Below, piece by piece: positions 48,114 through 54,500 of a stretch of 54,500 nt of DNA. Position numbers and translations under genes: made by a program. This DNA comes from Chrysomallon squamiferum (taxonomy: Eukaryota > Mollusca > Gastropoda > Neomphalida > Peltospiridae): contig CM022670.1 of the NCBI GenBank assembly GCA_012295275.1, positions 30,278,938 to 30,333,437 of the forward strand, in the 5' to 3' direction. The notes under the pieces were generated by a model. It saw nothing but the letters and a program-made list of their open reading frames with translations. It had not been told where the DNA came from and ran no database searches. Every line of letters begins with the position of its first letter. The first letter of the stretch is position 1.

Positions 48114-48144
<31 letters not shown>

Positions 48145-48176
48145 ACACCTTTTACTTAAGATCATTACACAAAACC

Positions 48177-48322
<146 letters not shown>

Positions 48323-48533
48323 CATATGTTTGATACCTAATTTTACATTTACAAACATTGTTGGAATATATATTTATAAATCTGTTCATTTGTATATAAG
48401 CACACAGACACATACATCTACATATAGATTAATAAGCAACCCTACGTAGATAAATATTTATCCAAACTGGCACTTTAAACATGTGTTGTTGTTATTGTTG
48501 TTGTTATTGTTATTGTTATTGTTATTGTTATTA

Positions 48534-48539
<6 letters not shown>

Positions 48540-48600
<61 letters not shown>
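48540..48600. repeat. (ATT)n microsatellite
   Basis: ATT triplet run preceded by a gtt/att compound. Confidence 0.95.
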
Positions 48601-48892
48601 GTAAATATGCAAAAGACTCTTTTTATCGTTTAATGTAAGTTATAGATACTTTTTATAAACTTTTTATGTGTATGTCTGTAATTGTGTTTTTCTTTATTAC
48701 ATAGCGTTAATTTGATTTCTTTGGGTAATTTTCATATATAAATTTGTTACCTGTAGTATTTAAACATGCATACACTTTTTAAAAAATAATGTTATTATTC
48801 TCTATTTATTTATTTTTATTTTTTAATTATCTTTTGAACTGACGACATCTCGTTCTTTTGTGAATTTTGTTTTTGTTTTTGTTTGTTGATGC

Positions 48893-49037
<145 letters not shown>

Positions 49038-49582
49038 AGTCTTAAAATTTCCTTCCATTATGAATTTTGTTTTCCTATTTGCACTACGTACTCGAGGCTC
49101 AACATGCCCCCCCCCTTCTTCTCACTTTCAAAGTTATATATTTGTAGAAATCTTTTATAGAAAACAAATATATATGCATAGCTAAAATTCACTTTTCCCA
49201 GAAAAGTAAGACAAAAAAATAAAATAAAATAAAATAAAATAAAGAAGTAAAAAGCAGTTTAGGTCATTATTTGCTTCTAGGGTGGATAAAAATATCCAGG
49301 AATTATCGCTCAGAGTGTTTCGCATGCTTTCTCGATGACTCGAGTGGGTTAACTTGGGGATCAGGCATTTCAATGGATCGTTATGTAACTGTCAAATTGC
49401 TAGTGTTTTAGTGTGTTTTATTCTGAGTCAACATATTCCTCAATACATTTGAATATAATATGTAAATAATTGTGAATTTCTATTTATGCTTGTCTATTAT
49501 ATGAATATATGTATGTTTTTGTTCTATTCACTCACAATGCCATCTCCATAATACAAATATAAATATAAACATGTATATGTAT

Positions 49583-49630
49583 GTACGTGTGTGTGTGTGT
49601 ATGTGTGTGTGTGTGTGTGTGTGTATATGT
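49583..49630. repeat. (TG)n / (TA) microsatellite
   Basis: TG run with TA interruptions, followed by tatgtatgga repeats to about 49680. Confidence 0.9.
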
Positions 49631-50081
49631 ATATGTGAAATTACATATTATGGATGTATGTATGGATGTATGTATGTAATGTGTGTATGTATGTATTATG
49701 TGTGTGTACATATTTTTATGGTATTTATTTATATTTTGATGATCCACTTCACTACATAATTAAAAATATAGACAAATTATTCAAAATACTGTTAAATTTC
49801 TTAGATCATAAAACTAAATAAAATGTAATGTATATCAAAATAAACAAATATATATATAAATGTTCTTCTCGACTGAGTCTGGTCCATCTTGGAGTATTAG
49901 CCATGTTTTCAGAGATCTTGTAACAGATGTGCCAACAGGATCCATACATTAACTTTAAATCCGTCAAAAAAAAAAAAAAAAAAAAAAAAAAATCCACAAA
50001 CACACACAAACAGAGACAGACAGACTCACAAAATAAACCGACGCAGAGACAGACGTACGCACACGCATATATATTTATATA

Positions 50082-50956
50082 CAGTATTCCCTCGCTATTC
50101 GCGGGGGTTACGTTCTTTACCCCCCCCCGCGAATAGCGAAAAACCGCGAATATTGGATGCAGTTTTAAAACGTCTATTATGAGATTATATACGGTACTAA
50201 ATGCTTCCCAAACACTTTCTAAAGACACTCTTACTCATTAATACAGTAATAATGTAGTAATATTGCATGCAGTTATGTATTTCACTAATGTAGTAATGAT
50301 AATGTAAACACATTTTAATTTTGTACTGAAACAATATTTTAATCAGAAAGAAACGTAAGTGCAGGAGGACAGTAACACCGCATAGCATAGTTACCCATAC
50401 AGTATTACTGTACCGTAAAGTCATTTTCTATGCGTACAACATTTGTATTAGAATTGACAGAAAGTGGAACAAATTTAAAGGCAAACAGACAGATAAATAC
50501 AGTACGCACAGTTCAGGTAATAATATGCAATTAAAAACATTATTAATACACGGTCACAAAAAATATGCACTGTACATACAGTGTATGCATTTATAAAAAA
50601 ATACGTACTGTATTGCAATAATAATTGAAAAAATTTGATACTGTTTGTGCTGTCACCAATAATGAATGATAATAAAATGATGATGAAATTTGCAGTGCCA
50701 TACGATGATGATGATAACACTAATGTACAGTATGGCACAGCTTAGCTGCTGCTTTACAGCACTTTAGGTAATTATTCCTACTCTTCAGGCACTTAAGTCT
50801 CTATGACCTACAAAAACCCGGTTTACCGAGCATTTGTTTTTATGACGTTATGACACTAGTCCGGTATACCAGCATACGATGCGATAGGGTTAAGAGCCTA
50901 ACCCGCGAATATGCGGGGCCGCGAATGGGGAACCGCGAATAGGTGAGGGTATACTG
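50082..50956. mobile_element. pogo/Tigger-related MITE with CGCGAAT ends
   Basis: The left end CAGTATTCCCTCGCTATTCG is mirrored by the right end CCGCGAATAGGTGAGGGTATACTG. TA lies immediately outside each end. Extra copies of the ccgcgaat motif near both ends make the termini strongly self-complementary. There is no transposase frame in the 875 bp. It is a different family from the CAGTGGTACC elements at 2251 and 35399. Confidence 0.8.
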
Positions 50957-51281
50957 TATATATTTTTGAACCAGGTCGTATTCAGGATAAATATCACAGG
51001 TACATAGGAATGTCCTTCTGTGTAGATATATCTTACCAGGGGTGTTCAAATGTTATTTATGGGGCATGACATGGGTCACCTCTGCTTTCTTGACACAGTG
51101 CCAGGGAGCCGTGTTAGCTCACAAGGACATGTCGGAAACGCCCAGTGGTATTAAAAGATGAAATAATTTCTTAACGGACCGGTAACCAGAAATACCATCG
51201 TACTTTTGTTAGAAGGGAATAAATACATAAACAAATTTTAAGCGAAACGAACACATAAAATTCACCTTTCACGTCTACCTG

Positions 51282-51312
<31 letters not shown>

Positions 51313-53553
51313 GCGTGTGAATTTAAAAACAAAACTGTCTTGTAATTTAATTTAACTGTCTGTATTGATACTTAGATTTCAATTAATATTCCAGTATAAT
51401 TAGGATCTGATATTATTCATTCATTGTAGTGATTAATTATTAATAGATTGCTATCAGGTGGTATTTATGTATGACTAAACATTATCCTCTATCCAGACGT
51501 TCAACAAACACATGTCAAGAAGAAACACGCTTGACTACCTTACCAACTCTTTACAACACTGTCAAATTACAATAACAGTTTATCTGGGTCAATGATAATC
51601 TGTTTTCTTTCGTCTTTCTTTACTAAATAGTGATGTCAAACTCGATAACATCTACTGACATATGCTTTGAGGTCATAAAGTTAGGAGAAGTATGATGATT
51701 ATAATTTTGAAGAAGAAAAAATTCAAATAGTTTCTGTATTGTTGTTACAACAATATTATATTTTTGTTAACCTTAGAAAGAAGCTTGGGAACATTGCATG
51801 AGTGTTTGGGTTTATATATGAGTGCTGTGTGGAATATTTTCTCGTTAGGAGTCTTAATCTTTCAGTGTATAAAAAAAATAAAAAAAAGACAAAAAGAAAG
51901 ACACACAGAGACAGTCGGAGAGAGAGAGAAGGGTTATAAGTTAATTTATTTGCTTCTTATTTGATAAGCTTTCTACCTTTGTAAACTAATTCCCAGTTTT
52001 TTACTCTATATTATTATTATTATTGTTGTTGTTGTTGTTTAGTCAACATTACATTCATATATTAGTCACGATACTTAATAAAATGAATTTTCAAAGTGTA
52101 ACATAAGTGATATTTTTATTTGTGTTTTTAAAAAGTTGCGTTAAAAAAAAAAACTGATATTGTTTGTATTGACAGTAAATATCTAAACAAAACATGTTGT
52201 TTTGAAAATAAAACAGTTCATTAAAAGTTTTGAAAATGGCAGTTTGAGAATTCCTATTCTGTATTCAATTTAAATCCTGTACTTCTTTTTAAAAGAATAA
52301 ATTAATAATATATCTCAATAAATTTACTATTTTAACTACTCTGTATAAATTGAATGAGTTTCAGACGACAGATGTAAATGAATACTGTTAAGAAAACAAA
52401 CATAATCTGGGTCATTTTAACCTGTGATCGTTGAAAACAGAAAATACACGTTAGGTCGTCATGCTTTTTGTCCGAGAAAGAAATGTTTACATTCCTAAAG
52501 AGTGATATTTACTGAAAACCAGTAAAGGCTTCTGTTTCTTCTCATAATACTGCATATTGCGAGGATGCAGCAATTAAAAAAATCTCAGTTACACAACAAC
52601 ACGGCATGCTAATGGTTAAGGTAAAAGAAAAATTATAATGTATAAATCACATACTAATGTTTGTTGATTGGGAATTTAGGCAAGAAAGATATGCGGTCTT
52701 AGCAATTTTTTATTATTGTTTTTAAATTCATTTGTAAACTTTACTTACTTAACGTGTGAAAGAAAACACACAAAACAGTTATATGTTACAGATATACTCC
52801 TTGCCGAACTCCGCGTTTGGAGCGTTAATCTGTTCCACGTTCCAATGTTTTTACTTATGGACAACAATTCAGCTTTGTAACACTTATTTATAATAAATAA
52901 TGACTGCATGGGTTGAAAGCATTTTATTTTTTATTTTTTTTTATAGCATATATCGAAGAAAACATAAAAATCACGCAATAGCTATGTATATTCAAAGATT
53001 TCTGGTATGTTAAATATCTAATAAAGTAATTTATTTATTTATTTGTTTGTTCATATATTTTAAAAAATATATATATTAAACAGTACATTCTTCTCTTCAT
53101 TATATACAATAAATACATAAGTAAACTATGGTAAGCAACTACATAAAAAAAAATCTTCATATACTAACTGAATTAACTCAGCCAGGGTGATATTATTATA
53201 TTCTTTAAACAGAGGTCATATTTAAATTTAATTAACGTGTTTTGTTTTTATCTGCAGTGGTATGTAAAACAAAATGACACTGTAACGGGCGGTATTAGTG
53301 TGTACATGTTCAGGGAAACCTTTGACAACAGTTTACAACAGATAACAAGCTGTACACATACATAACGATAGGTGCAAACAGTAAGACGCTGTCAGAAATT
53401 AAAAATTCAAAACAACAAAGATTCATGTATGCGTATTCATGTAAAATATATCAAAAGCACTATCATCTGTTGCAGCAATGACAACAAAAAAGGAAAGAAG
53501 AAGATAAAGAAAAATATGATAATGATAAAGAAATCAAGAAAAAATACAACAGA

Positions 53554-53557
<4 letters not shown>

Positions 53558-53602
<45 letters not shown>
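53558..53602. repeat. (AAT)n microsatellite
   Basis: AAT run flanked by an A-rich aag/aaa region. Confidence 0.95.
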
Positions 53603-53605
<3 letters not shown>

Positions 53606-54318
53606 GAAGAAGAAGAAGAAAAAGAAACATTAGAAGCAATGTTATACAAGTTTTCAGTTAAATTATTTAAATTAATATTTAAATTAATATTTTTTATGTG
53701 CAGTGTCATAAATTAGTTTCTGATTCACTTGGTTCCCTTTCCGTGTCCCACTCTATGCGCACAGATAACATTTTCATTTGAAATTAAATTCATTGCATTT
53801 TGAAAGTTATATCCACCGGAATGAAGTGGATTTGTTCACCTTTTCCTGAAGTCGTAGCTAATTGCATTCTAAAGTCAGTAATACAACATCTGGGCTTTGT
53901 TTCTCGATCAACTGTAAATTTGTTGTCAATTCACCGACCTTAAAACAATGTTTAATACAATCTGCTTAGGGTTAACTAAACATTTGAAAGTTATGTTGTA
54001 TCAGATTTCGGCCAGCATTCCTGATGTTTTATTTATTTAGTTAGTTAGTCATTTAGTTAGATAGTTAATTAGTTTTGTTTAATATAATTTAATTTAAATT
54101 AATTAATTTAAATTAATTTTTTCTACGTAATAACGCTAGTAACTATTTTCAGTTTAGAGCATGTGTTTGGACTAGCTAAGCATCTCAACATTTTATTAAA
54201 TCACAGTCGAGTCAGTTTAATGTTGACGAATCTGGCAATATTTGTCAAACAAGTTACAAAAACAAAAAGAACTTATATAAATTACAGCACCTTTAGAATC
54301 ACATGACAACAGTTTTGA

Positions 54319-54345
54319 AAAAAAAAAAAAAAAAAAAAAAAAAAA
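54319..54345. repeat. poly(A) tract
   Basis: Homopolymer A run. Confidence 0.95.
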
Positions 54346-54500
54346 GAAATGGAGAAGAAAGATATGACAACCAAATGTAGTGTTTATTCTTTAATTAAAT
54401 CAAATCACACGTTGTATTTCACATAGAAAGAACGCTCTGTATCTTTCTCTTTTTGTTTTCTTTTTCTAACCTTTAATTTTTATAAGTTGCTAAAGGAAAA

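Larger units (their letters stand above)
50957..54500. other. gene-free spacer to the window end
   Basis: No exon, RNA gene or complete transposon recognised. A possible solitary hAT-like end (CAGGGGTGTTCAAA) lies near 51040. Simple repeats are a TG run (51284-51309), an AAT run (53558-53602) and a poly(A) tract (54319-54345). Confidence 0.45.

Noticed and set aside
49182-49373. Minus-strand 63-codon frame, considered as an upstream exon of the 45418-47214 gene
   Set aside because: No convincing splice boundaries and composition not like the downstream exon.
51038-51175. Possible hAT element beginning CAGGGGTGTTCAAA
   Set aside because: No matching inverted end or 8-bp duplication could be found, so only a solitary end-like motif can be claimed.
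52795-52850. Sequence resembling a Tigger end (actccgcgtttggagcgttaatctgttcc)
   Set aside because: Similarity to the CAGTGGTACC family end is loose and no partner end was seen.

Overview
The window looks like nuclear DNA from an invertebrate animal, most likely a cephalopod mollusc. It is AT-rich, its genes are split by GT-AG introns, and introns and spacers are crowded with long microsatellites (GA/CT, AAT, CATA, TATC, CA). Transposon remnants are of animal type (pogo/Tigger, hAT, Mutator-like). The species call is inference; the eukaryotic gene structure is read directly from the sequence.

Layout. (1) 1-13.9 kb is mostly spacer. It holds a Tigger derivative, a Mutator-like remnant, tandem duplications and the first coding exon of a minus-strand PDZ gene (6205-6327), whose remaining exons were not found. 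(2) 13953-23698 (+) is a complete 16-exon class I cytokine receptor of 946 residues. It has the gp130 layout: signal peptide, Ig, two-domain cytokine-binding module with a degenerate WSxWS, three further FN3 domains, one membrane helix and a tyrosine-rich tail. (3) 24986-27697 (-) is a broken paralogue of the next gene. (4) 28088-28529 is a 160/160-bp palindrome built from 26-bp units, lying between the two head-to-head copies. (5) 29439-34562 (+) is a four-exon gene for a 1328-residue protein with an intein/hedgehog-type Hint module and three C-terminal hydrophobic segments. I do not recognise the rest of this protein, and it is the best candidate here for an undescribed system. (6) 35399-36162 is a second Tigger element. 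(7) 36275-37273 (-) is an intronless cholesterol 25-hydroxylase-like gene, with a possible 5' leader exon near 40 kb. (8) 45418-47214 (-) is the large last exon of an unrecognised, serine-rich, disordered protein ending in a PDZ ligand. (9) The remainder is spacer with hAT and pogo-type MITEs and very long CT tracts.

The genes do not form an operon-like unit. One possible functional link is that the cytokine receptor would signal through JAK/STAT, and vertebrate CH25H is an interferon/STAT-induced gene. That link is speculative here. No tRNA, rRNA or CRISPR array was seen.
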